A stretch of 24,343 nt of DNA from Paramacrobiotus richtersi (taxonomy: Eukaryota > Tardigrada > Eutardigrada > Parachela > Macrobiotidae), in assembly GCA_034698045.1 (NCBI GenBank), contig JAQGAU010000750.1, positions 1 through 24,343 of the forward strand, given 5' to 3'. Below are positions 8,209 through 18,287 of the stretch, piece by piece (position 1 is the stretch's first letter; each line of letters begins with the position of its first letter). A model generated the notes under the pieces. It worked only from the letters and a program-made list of their open reading frames with translations, had not been told where the DNA came from and did not search any database. Made by a program: the position numbers and the translations under genes.

Positions 8209-10732
8209 ATGCATTATTCGAATTTCCTCAACAAAGGTTATCTCTGGAAAACTGTAAACGTTCGCCAAGACGATGGCCCTCTCCATTACGGCCGAATTAT
8301 CGACTGCGCAGACGAAGGACTGACGATCGATTTTGGCTGCAAGGACGTAATTGGTCCTCAGGTTGTTCCGTTCGGGCGCATTCATCACATCATCGACCAT
8401 GTGTACGACTATAATATAACGGGAGACTGTCTAAACAAGCCAGTAGAAGCGCTAGTGCGACTGAATCCAACGGAGCCAGCCAAGTGGTATCCCGCCACCC
8501 TTCTTGAGAGCACATCCTCCGATTCTGCTCTGATCAAAATTGTGACACGCGCAGGCGCTGTATTGGATATAATTGGAGGAGGTCGTATTCGACACCCACG
8601 CAACGACGAGATGCTGTATGGGTCGTTAGTGGAGAAGGGCGATTTCATGAAGGAAGTAGTGGAACTGCCGAGTGGGTTCTCCACTGGTTTTCCATCCCCC
8701 GGACCTTACAAATCAGACGATATCGGGCAATTAGTGGTCGAAGCTTTTAACAAGAACTGCAAGGGGAACTGGATGTATGCAACACATGTCGACGGGAATA
8801 TTCTGCACATTCTGAAGATAACGACTCAATTTCGTCGCAAATTTGATCGGAATCATTATCGTGGAAGCTGTCCTAAACTGGAGGTACGTCCCACGTGAAA
8901 GTGTTTAGCGTTTTATTTGTCTGCATTAGATTTCGGAGTTCGTAGATTAATTATTTCAGTGCAGGAAGCTTGCGAACGTTTTTGACTGCGCGGCTTCGCA
9001 ACCTGGTTAGTTGGTTTAACCAAATAGCTAAAGTCGATGGATTAGTCTGCGGATTCTTCGTTTAGTCGACCTGGTATTTTACAACCTAAATTACAAACTG
9101 AATACATATTATGAACGCTTTTGCGCTTTAAATGACACACAGAACGTGAATACATACATCGATTACACAATACATGTGGTTGGCTGACAAAACATAGAAG
9201 TAAACTTAGAAAAATAGAACTGTCACTCGAACCCTATCGGATTTTCAGGGAGATTCACTGCGGCGTCTGTTGGGGATGGCGCCGCCGCTGCCCATGCAAG
9301 CCAACCAGATGCGGTCTGATTCCCAGTCGAAACTACTTTTCGACACAAAAAAACGACTGCAGGACGTTTGCGGTTCTTCCCACGTTTGCGGTGCGGACGT
9401 TTGTGTCCGCGTCTTCCCTAGCCACCTTCTGGCTGAAGTTTTCCGCAGTTTGGACGGTATGGAGCAAGCGAAATGCCGGCGAGTGTGCGTCAACTGGAAC
9501 TTCCTTCTAACTGCAGCTGAGATTCGTAGTGTATTGTCTCTGCCCAAACAGTCATCAGCCCATCCGTTGCTACCCCATCAACCCACTGTTAACCCATACG
9601 TCTGCCTGTTGAAGTCTTGGAATCACAATACGAACATTATCATCATCACCACCGGCAAGAATCTCCGCAGTTGCTTGGAGGATACTGATGTTGATTTTGC
9701 TGGAGAAACATGCAGTGGGCGGGTATTTCGTTGTCTTAAGGACGAATGCCATCTGGGTGCTCTGGAAGTGATGTTTCTGGCCAATATCTCCTGGCTGCGA
9801 ATCCCGTCGGTGCTCCCGGGGACTGGACATTTTGATTTCGCCGGTGTTATTCAGGGTATTTGCGATGAACTGAACATGTTTGCCGGTGTGTGTCGTACTT
9901 TGGTTCTGAAAGATGTGACGGTGGCATGGATGGGATGGAAAGGTATCGAGGTCATCATTCATATTTCTAACGGACGGATTGTTGGAAATTTGCGCGTGGA
10001 GGATTTCTGGAGCAAGATGGATGACAGCTTGCCAGCGGTGACGGACGGGGACAGTGCGCGGCTGATGGAATGTATCACGGATAGGGACTTGGATCGCGAT
10101 CTACTGAATGTGCGGAATGTATTCGAATTAAGGACTACTTTTGTTACACTAGTAGCGTCATAGATTTTCATGGGTTTGCTGCTTTTAAGAACTTCAATGG
10201 ATCTTGTAATAAAAATTTATTTAATATTTATTTAATTCCCGGCAATTGCCATCAAAACTTATAACGAACCCGCGCATTGGAAAGCTAAAACTTTGCAACT
10301 GAAAAGCGAATTCGCTGATCCGATCTGGCTTACTACGTAAACCGGAGTATGAGTGCTGCATATACGTATATAGGTAAAACTGGTATGCAAAAATTCAGCT
10401 TCTTTCTCCTTGGGCAGCATATAAGGTTGTGAATATTTATTCTGGATTTTGAATGCAAATGTTAAGTATTGCATGGGGCCTGGATTGTGGTATGTTACTT
10501 ACAGCCTACTTGTGTAATGAAACGCAGTCTTTTAGCCAACCATTAACGACTTTTGCAGATTTTAAACGAGCGCCAAAGCTATGATCCTCGAGATGACAAC
10601 CAGTGCCGCGGAGTCAGCTGGAACGCAAATGATTTGGCCAGTTTGGACTTTGGAAAGCTGAGCAAGTTCACTGTGCACAGCATGCTCAAGGCAGCATCTT
10701 TCGAGAAGTTTGTCGTTCGGCTGATGTTCTGA
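8209..10732 (+). CDS. tandem Agenet (FMRP-like) plus F-box protein, type 1
   Basis: Exons 8209-8883, 9249-10109 (or 10118) and 10559-10732, all joined in phase 0, encode 569 (or 572) residues. Residues about 12-120 form two Agenet/Tudor-like repeats: VNVRQDDG...IIDCADEGLTIDFG...VVPFGRIHHI, then KPVEALVRLNPTEPAKWYPATLL. Their order and spacing match the FMRP N-terminus (VEVRG...IPFHDV; DEVEVYSR...CWWLAKV). A unique 100-residue segment completes exon 1. Residues about 281-322 are F-box-like (FPSHLLAEVFRSL...KCRRVCVNW). The C-terminal exon contains LSKFTVHSMLKAASFEKFVV, faintly SOCS-like. Inferred role: adaptor of an SCF-type ubiquitin ligase recognising a ligand through the Agenet module, in nucleus or cytoplasm (no signal peptide). 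Only intact type 1 copy here. The exon 2 donor is non-consensus (GTGCGG or GTATTC); unspliced, the frame stops at 10161-10163. Confidence 0.75.
10110..10558 (+). other. last intron of type 1 gene, with possible early poly(A) site
   Basis: Begins at a weak donor, GTGCGG at 10110 or GTATTC at 10119 (both phase 0), and ends in TTTTGCAG at 10558. If the donor is skipped, a stop at 10161-10163 is followed 44 bases later by AATAAA (10207-10212), so a shorter transcript without the last exon is possible. The equivalent intron of unit B keeps the stop but not that AATAAA. Confidence 0.45.
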
Positions 10733-11432
10733 AATTTTGTGTACCGCAAACAAGTTCTGTTAATCTTTGAATGTTTCTGATGAAATGTGTGGTGTATTAC
10801 TTTACTTATTGTACTGTACTGTAGTGAAGGTGTACTTTGCGGCTGATTGAGGTGCATTAGTACCAAGAGCTAAGGAGGTTGTACATGTTTCGTAGCTTAG
10901 GAAAAGATTCATAAATTACGAGAAAATGTTACACGACATCTTCATAATTGGTTTTCGACTACCGGCTTATTGCAAAACATGTTAACGAAACCGAATTAAG
11001 TGTTTCATAACTATTACCTGCATGCGATCCGCTGAACAAGAATATCTTCTGTCATTTGACTATAGAAGTATATTGACTATCTGCATTATTTTTTCCTTGA
11101 GCTCGTTTATTACTTTTTTTTCAAGTCGTGCAGCCGAGACATGCATATTGTTACATGTTAGCCGAGACATGTTACTTGAGTTCTTTGCAGCGTTACTGCT
11201 ATCAAAGTGTTCCCAATACGCATCCCATCATAGAACATCAATACATTATTTGAATTTCCAGCAAGAGCATACAAAATATTGCGCATTTATGAAATCAATA
11301 TAATACATCCATTTCAACGAACGATTTTTACTTTTTCGCGGTTCTACACTCTACAGTTCTACAGAACGAGATAATGACTTTTGTATCAGAAATATCAAAC
11401 TATTACTGAATTCAATGTTTGTCATCGTTTCA
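10733..11432. other. intergenic between type 1 gene and lectin/LysM pseudogene
   Basis: The two genes converge here. 10733-10860 and 11205-11432 match unit B; about 10865-11205 is absent from unit B. That extra part contains GCCGAGACATG twice, about 30 bases apart, and no recognisable gene or transposon. Confidence 0.45.
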
Positions 11433-13269
11433 TTAGCGAATATCCAAGACCTGCCCAGGAAATATAGTATCGGGATTGACAATCTTGTTGTCCAAAGCAG
11501 TTTTTTGCCAGGTTGTCCCAAACTTTTCCGCAATCTTGGATAATGTGTCACCGCTCTGTACGATCTGGCCACGAGCTGCAATACAAAGGCTAACGAATCC
11601 CACACAAAAGCTCCCGATTAAACTGAACGTGCAGTGTAACTTACCTTTAGGATAGAACTTGAAATTGTGAACAACAATTTCCACATCTTTCGGACTGATC
11701 GGCACTGCATCGCCATATGTACACAAATACATCGTCACAGCTAGGCGCTGGATTCTGGGGAAAGCTGCTGGGCTTCAACATGGAACTCGTAATGACCAAA
11801 ACCAAACGGCTGAACGGATTTTATACCAGCACAGCGCCAGGAAGAGCCGCGCTTGGTTAAGCGAAGATGCAGGCGCCCGTTGGAATCCACAACAGCGTTG
11901 TTGTCGTCCAGTTTGTCGATAATGAATCGATTCAAAACGTACCAGTTTTCACCGGCAAACCGGATCGGGGGTTTCGAAGGCGGGAGTGAAGTGGTCGGCT
12001 TCGAGGTAGTGGCGATTGCCCGAATGGGCGGAGTCGTTGTGGTTGCCCTTGGTGTTATCGCTGGTGTAGTATCCGGCGGGGATGTTGCGGTTATCGGCGG
12101 CCTAGTCCTTGCAGTCGTCCACTCTACATTCAAAGTAAGCCAATGTACACAGGATGTCCAGGAACGTGTTTTCTTCAAGTGCCAAGTAACAAAAACGATG
12201 GTGTCGCAGAAAACTAACCGATCTTAACGTTATACTGTGTTCGGTGTCATAAGCATGGCGTTAGCATGCAACCGGAGTGAAATAGGTTTTATTTTAACGG
12301 TAAGAGTTCCTGTTTCGATACCGTCAACCTAAATCGATACCACCAGCAAGCGCACATATGATAATACCAGTTGTCATATTTCTTCCCTGTACAACACTAG
12401 TTTCCCTTCCTTGCGAGTTTGTAATTGCACTTTACAGCTGGTTAGCTTAATACATTTCCACATGGTGCGAGTTTCAGACATACCATTTTTGACGAAAGGC
12501 AGCTGAGCTTCCGGTGTCACAGGAATCGGGATTTTGGTCGTTGTTCCTGCATTAGGCATCGAACCACTTTGATACAGTTGGGTGCAGAGACTTCTCATTT
12601 CTGTTACAGCAGCGGCATACAACTTGACATTATCACTGTTCGAATTCCTTTCGATGAGTGTTTTTAAATAGCCGACCATAGTTTGAACAATTTTGAAGCC
12701 GAACTGGTCCAGGCCTTGGAGTAACTGCTTTTGAGTCTTTGGTGTTATAGAAAGGAAGCTGACCGCCGACTCTTGAGTTTTCAGGGCGTTCTTGAAGGAT
12801 AATTGTGCCACTAAAAAGTTTTACCTTGCATGTGGAAAGTAAGTATGTACTTAACACTAAAGTCTGAGAAACTTGTCGAAGCATATTGGTTTTTGGCCTG
12901 CTCGTTTATCATATACTCTCTGCGAAGATACAGTTCTTAAACACTAGCGACATGAAAATCGTGCTCTACCTTCCATTTTTTCGAAGGCACTGCATAGTCC
13001 GGTTAGATCACGGTACCCATCGTGTTCCGTGACAAATAGGTGAAACCGGGCTCGACATCCACATTTATCCGATACACAAAAAGCATCGAGAATCAGGGAA
13101 CATTAATGTTAGCAAACGTGCAGGCGTTAAGTGTGCAGATTCGGCCGCCTTCAGCCACAAAATCACAAGTTTCGGTAGGCAACTGGAAATCCACATCCCG
13201 GTTATGGCTGTGAACATCACCGAGGACGGCTAAAAGTGGAAGACAAAGGAACACAATGGACAGTCTCTT
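11433..13269 (-). pseudogene. GH16-like/LysM secreted protein gene, unit A copy (disabled)
   Basis: On the minus strand, exon equivalents lie at 12970-13269, 12484-12810, 11645-12123 and 11433-11575 and share splice sites with the intact unit B gene. Three kinds of damage are visible. The start codon position (13267-13269) reads AAG instead of ATG. Exon 1 is 300 bases instead of 295 because of a 5-base insertion near the fourth cysteine, which brings a stop. Exon 3 is 479 bases instead of 789: most of the lectin domain is gone and the frame shifts. The helical exon 2 and the LysM exon (SGDTLSKIAEKFGTTWQ...PGQVLDIR) remain open and well conserved, so decay is fairly recent or parts are still used in another transcript. 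A functional full-length protein is not expected. Confidence 0.75.
12288..12293 (-). terminator. intronic AATAAA in lectin/LysM copy A
   Basis: Minus-strand AATAAA within the equivalent of intron 2, downstream of a stop (12374-12376) reached if the exon 2 donor is not used. The same signal sits in the same intron of unit B (19476-19481). Confidence 0.35.
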
Positions 13270-14256
13270 GTTTTATAGTTAATTATAAAGTTCTAAACAT
13301 TATTTTGCAGGTTCGACTGCAGCAGTATTTGTGCTACCATCTACTCGTAGGGCTGTTGTTTTAATGTAACACTGTACATCGGAATGAAGAGGTTAAGCAC
13401 ATGCGCCAGTGAATGCTTGCGAATCCGGAACTGTTCGCAACCGGCACCGTTTGCGTAGAATTACCCTCTGACCTGACCTAATGCTTTGCAAAAGATTCTC
13501 ACAGTTTCTTTGATCCATAACAAAAGCCTTCTATTTGTCACTCTGCCGCTTGCCAAGGGTTATGTAAAGAGTCTAATCACTGCAAGAAGCGACAGTTTGA
13601 GTGCTGTGCGTCAGTTTTCTGCAGAATCTTTCTGGATATCTCACATTCAGTAACTGTGGTTCATTGTATCGCTACTGTGCAGATTTTAGTTGCGGTAGAT
13701 TTGATTACCATTCTGGTACTGCGACTGATCTAACTGCTCGATACTGCTGGGTACATGCAGTACTGGTTCCTTATAATTATATGGTGTCTGATACAGGAAT
13801 ATAAATGTACCCAACACCCAGATGGGGTGGATATACATAGTGAGGTCACATTAAATTTGGTCCCTCACAGGCACAGTGGCATGTGTGGGCGCTGCCGCAA
13901 ACAACACGGCCTGTGCAATGGGGGTACAGAAGTAGGAAATCCCAGGCAAGAAAGACGATGCACTGAGGTGCGAAGGGTGCAGGGGCTATCCGTGGATTGT
14001 TGAACCTAAATCTAAGTATGGATGTATGCAATTGAAATTGCCAGAGTTTGTGAATTTTGATTGGCATACCTCGAAGTATTCTTTCGATATGGGCGGAGAC
14101 ATTTTGCTGGCGCGTAGCGTGAGCAAATCCGCCATTTTGATTTTCAGGTACCAGTGCTACATACAATTACCTGCCAGTTTGCTGATTGTAGCTTATTTGT
14201 TTAGCTTCTCGATGGAATGAACTTATGTTATTCCTTCCATAAAACAGCTTTAGACC
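13270..14256. other. divergent intergenic region, unit A
   Basis: Lies between the 5' ends of the minus-strand lectin/LysM copy and the plus-strand type 2 gene, so it should hold both promoters. It aligns with 20470-21423. The last 170 bases are best conserved (GAAGTATTCTTTCGATATGG, AAATCCGCCATTTTGATT, GTTATTCCTTCCAT). No clear TATA box, no coding sequence and no RNA gene seen. Confidence 0.45.
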
Positions 14257-16711
14257 ATGGGTCTGTATTCAGCAGATGGGATTGCTTTCATGAATCGCAT
14301 TAAGCGCTGTGGCGCTGTGGATGTAAGGGAAGCCAATGGAGGGACTCGCTGTGGAATTGTTCGCGATCTGGTGCCCGGTCAGGGTGTTATTGTAGACTTC
14401 CACTATCCTAACCATCGCACCGATCTTGTTCCATTCGGAGAGTGCATCAGGTTGTACGACGAGCCACAAACTGCGTGGCATCCGGGAAAAATGGAGGCGC
14501 TATATCAACGGTTGCCCGGGGAGCCTTGGCGGTGGTATCCCGCAAAAGGTTTGTACCGGGGAGAATGCACACCGTCCTTCTGGTATGAGCGTTTTAATTT
14601 TGTGGATATCCGTCTCGAGGATGAGACAAGGCAAGAGGTGTTGTTGGACAGAATGATTCGGTCTGCTGTTACTCCACAGCCAAAACGGCTGGAGTGTTTC
14701 TGCTCCAGCACTTCACACAGAAAGCGTGAGGTAATAGCTTGTTAATGCACGGCTGACATCGTGTAACGACAACTGTAGGTACAGTTATTTAATGGCGCCG
14801 TTCCCGGAAATGGCCGCATGTGTACCTACGTTCGTACCAGATTTCGTTAAAGCAGTTTTATTATGGTGCCTGTAGTTTGCCGGCATTCCAAAACTATTAT
14901 GAGAGTTTGGAACAGAGAATGTTTCGGAACAGAAACTAAAGTCTGGTTTTCGAGAGAAAGCGTAACGGCTGTCCTGAAAAAGCGGCCATTACAGAACCCC
15001 TTGTAGCTAGGTCAGTTACTGGCCGTGAAGCCGTGACAGTAGGAGACGGGGTGAACCTCCGTCTGCCAGTTTATTGACAGCGCACCAGTTTCAAAACAAT
15101 CCGTATTGAACCTCTGTACTTCTGAAGTACTCGTACCAGCAAAAGATCTAGATTCGACGCGCATCAAAGATTCTAATTACGCCCCGAATCAACACCATTC
15201 CAGAAATTGTACGCTGTGATGCGGTACCGTGTACGGAGCCGCCGTCTCACCGTCATTTTTGTGACCGCTTCCCGCTGTTTTTGGACCTCATTCTGAAATG
15301 AAAAACGTCCGATTCGCGAAGCTCAGGAGGTGGCTTTACATATCCTGCTAACTGTGTTTGCTGAGTTTTCCAATTCCAGGTTTTCGTGGTGTACTATTTC
15401 TTGATTTTTTTTGCTACGCGTTACTGCTGATGTTTTATACAGGTATTGATTGTAGGCATTAGGCAACGGCTTGTGTAAAATTAGGATAACGTTTTCTATA
15501 AGCAAGTTCTCTTTTCAGGACGAGTTAGTCAAATGTATAACGCAGATGCTTCAAGCGGCAGCCAGAGAATATAAAGTTTCTGATGAATCGAAAAATAAGA
15601 AACCCTCCACCATAACGCAGTCAGCAGCGCAGATGATGGGGCTCTGTGGACAATTTGTAGTGACAACAAAATCGTGTCATCCGGAAGTCAGCCGACAAAT
15701 TCTTCTTGCATCTGCCTTTGGATCTTGTTGCTGAAATCCTCTCGCATCATTGTTACGTGAATGAATTAGGCAGCTTCCGGCAGGTGTGCCGTCGGTGGGA
15801 TCACATTACAACATCCAACAGATGGTCGTTCCATGTACGAGTGAACTGTGATGGACCCGAATACAGGCTAGCCACAATACTACACAAGTCGGTTTCCAGA
15901 TCAACAAAAACACTGGTATTGGATGGCAAAGGCAAAACATGCAGGCCCTATGATTACGATAGCATGTTCACTATTGTCACCGGTATGTGCAGGGCTAAGA
16001 ACCTGAGAGTGCCGGTTCTGATCTACACGCGATGACCCTGTGGCCGCGCGAGTTTGAGAACTACTGTGCAAAGCGGAAAGTTGTTTCCGATACAGCGATA
16101 TTTCACAACATCTGGGTAGCCATGAATGTACCAACGAGTTATAGAGGCAGTATAAGTTTTGGTCTTCAAATCCCAAAGGAAGTCGTGCGATCTGATCAAG
16201 AACTAGATCTGGATATTGCATTTGGCAAATGGAAGCGGAATCCGGCTATGAGCAAAGAAAACCTGGAGCAGTTAGAAAGTAAACTGCGTATGGTTTGGGA
16301 ACGTTGTGAAAAGGGTCGCGACAAAATACTTGAGGTCAGTTCAAAACATTATGATAAACAGCTAATTCTCTTTTCTATTGGGGCATGTTTGTTATGTGCT
16401 TTTTGGCGCCGTTGGTGCACTGTAATAATATCATTGGTAGGATGAAAGTCAACAAGGAACGGGTTAAATGTCGATAGATTTAAACCGGCTGTTATGAATG
16501 GATTTGGGCCCAGTATTAGGTGTTAATCGCAAGCTGTTGTTCACAGATTTTGCGGCGAAACGATCAGCGGTTTAGATCGCGTGTTGTGACCAGTATGCCC
16601 GAACTGTCAACACTGAGAAGAATTACCGTGTGGGCGTTGGCACATGGAAACTGCGATTGGGATTACCGTCAACAGCTTAATAAACGGAAGCACATCGACA
16701 CCGAAGGATAA
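14257..16711 (+). pseudogene. tandem Agenet plus F-box gene, type 2, unit A copy (frameshifted)
   Basis: Exon equivalents are 14257-14730, 15519-16334 and 16547-16711, with the intron phases of the intact unit B gene. Exon 1 is open and complete: VDVREANGG...VPFGECIRLYD, then KMEALYQRLPGEPWRWYPAK, the two Agenet repeats. Exon 2 carries two frameshifts relative to unit B: one extra A near 15685, just before the F-box (LPLDLVAEIL), and one lost base near 16028, which gives a TGA after IYTR. The donor of intron 2 is GTCAGT, weaker than GTAAGG in unit B. The last exon (PELSTLRRITVWALAHG) is open. The open first exon could still yield a truncated Agenet-only protein if transcribed. Sequencing error could mimic one of the shifts, less likely both. 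Confidence 0.7.
14731..15518 (+). other. enlarged first intron of type 2 copy A
   Basis: 788 bp against 259 bp in unit B. Only the ends correspond: GTAAT donor, and TTTTCTATAAGCAAGTTCTC before the acceptor AG at 15517-15518. The extra ~530 bp has no terminal inverted repeats, target duplication or coding sequence I can recognise, so its origin is unknown. Confidence 0.5.
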
Positions 16712-17169
16712 TCGCGCACTCTATCCCTCAAAGTCGAATTCTGATAAGTTTGGACTGTTGGATTCGGATCATCCGGTCGTTGGATATCTGGACTGCGGTA
16801 CAAAACATTAGTTTTTGGTCCCTGTTAGCTTTTTCTTCCTCGGATTCAGCTGCAGCTAGACATTTTTCGTCATTGTGCATCTCATTGGAAACTTTGAAGT
16901 GCTGTTTCGTTACCGTATGCTGTGGTAATCACACTCAATGTCTATTGCATCGGTCTCTGTCGACCGGCTGTTTCTTTTGAGCTCTTGCAGTCTGCGCTCA
17001 GTGCATATGGTTTCGTTTTTCTTTTGTTTGCAGTATCGTAAAATTGCCGCATTATGTCTGACGCCCAGAGAGGACGTTGTTCCGTTGCGGAAAGACAGTA
17101 AATTATCATTATTGTAATCAGATTATATTTTTCGTTTACAATGTCAGCAGTGTTTACATTGTTTTAATT
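16712..17169. other. intergenic, duplication junction
   Basis: Up to about 16995 this matches 23347-23590 well (3' flank of the type 2 genes), and beyond that more weakly. Homology to the type 1 gene switches on near 17170, which is the A/B junction. No gene seen. Confidence 0.5.
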
Positions 17170-17920
17170 AGTGCGTTTGATGGGATGTATTGCGGATAGG
17201 GACTTGGATCGCGAGCTACTGAATGTGCGGAATGTATTTGAATTGAACACTACTTTTGTTACACAACTGGGGTCATAGATTGTTATGGCTTTTGCTGTTT
17301 AACAAGAAGTTCAGTGGATCATGCAACTGGTTTTACTATATAGAATTGTAATCTCTTATTACACGTAAAACCCTGAGAAGCAGGTCAGCACATAGTGAAC
17401 CGGAGTTTCGGCCAGCAGTAGTTTCCGCGTAGACGGACACTGAATAAGTAGCAGAAACGTTTGAAAAGCGAGTTTGCTGATTCGATTTGTATTAGCCATG
17501 TTTCGGCACTCATATTTCGGTTTAATAATTATTGAACCGAAATATGAGTGCTGTGTATATACTGGTACAAATTGTTATGCAACAATTCAGCTTCTTTCTC
17601 CTTGGGAAGCATATAAGTTTGTGAATATGTATTATGGATTTTAAATTCAAATTTAAGTAGATCGCCTGGGGCCTGGATTGTAAATTTATGTACCATGTTA
17701 CTACGGCATAACGCAGTCGTTCAGAAACTTGGGAAGACTTTTGCAGATTTTAAATGATCGCCAAAGCTATGATCCTCCAGATGACAACCAGTGCCGCGGA
17801 GTCACCTGGAACGCAAATGATCTGGCCAGTTTGGACGTTGGAAAGCTGAGCAAGTTCAGTGTGCACAGCATGCTCAAGGCCGCATCTTTTGAGAAGTTTG
17901 TCGTTCGGCTGACGTTGTAA
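17170..17920 (+). pseudogene. 3' remnant of Agenet/F-box gene, type 1 (unit B)
   Basis: Only the last ~35 codons of exon 2 (DRDLDRELLNVRNVF..., stop at 17277-17279), the intron and the last exon (17747-17920) remain. The last exon is intact: 58 codons including the stop, FGKLS replaced by VGKLS, and VHSMLKAASFEKFVVRL unchanged. The Agenet and F-box parts and the start are absent, removed by the duplication breakpoint near 17170. Conservation of the last exon is higher than that of the intron, which hints at recent origin or gene conversion. Without a promoter or start it should be non-functional, unless the exon is captured by a neighbouring transcript. Confidence 0.75.
17506..17551. repeat. 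46-bp near-perfect palindrome
   Basis: Two 17-base arms, GCACTCATATTTCGGTT and its exact reverse complement, flank AATAATTATT, itself palindromic; only one symmetric base pair mismatches. It lies in the intron of the type 1 remnant. Unit A (10340-10357) has only the right arm, in diverged form, so the left arm arose after the duplication. Confidence 0.85.
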
Positions 17921-18287
17921 AAATTTTGCCTTAGCTTACCTATGTACCACAAACAAGTTCTGTTAAGCGTTAACCTTTGAATGTTCCTGATGAAATGTGT
18001 GGTGTATTACTGTACTTTAGTTATTGTAGTGTACCTGCACTTCGTGGCTAATTAAGGTGCTATCCAACGTGTTCTCAATACGAATCCCGTCGTAGAACAT
18101 CAGTACATTATTTGATGTTCCAGCAAGCGCATTCAAAATATTGCGCATTTATGAAATCAACAGAATACCTCCATTTCAACGAACGGTTTCTACTTTTTCG
18201 CATTTCCACGGCCGGATAGAACGAGATTATGACTTTTGTATCAGAAATATCAAAATATCACTAAATTCGCTATTTGTCATCGTTTCA
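17921..18287. other. intergenic, 3' flanks of two convergent genes
   Basis: Matches 10733-10860 joined to 11205-11432 of unit A. No gene; AT-rich, probably 3' UTR and spacer. Confidence 0.45.

Larger units (their letters stand above)
10054..17100 (+). repeat. tandem segmental duplication, unit A
   Basis: This ~7-kb stretch aligns in the same order and orientation with 17170-23700. It starts inside exon 2 of the type 1 Agenet/F-box gene (…GATGGAATGTAT…), runs through the lectin/LysM gene and the type 2 Agenet/F-box gene, and ends in the non-coding sequence after 16711. Unit A differs by a roughly 340-bp extra segment at 10865-11205, a loss of about 310 bp inside the lectin exon and about 530 bp more in an intron (14731-15518). 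The right boundary fades gradually and is approximate. Confidence 0.85.

Noticed and set aside
11853-12227. Plus-strand Gly/Val-rich frame of 124 codons
   Set aside because: Antisense of the Thr/Pro-rich linker of the lectin/LysM gene, which produces such composition as a shadow.
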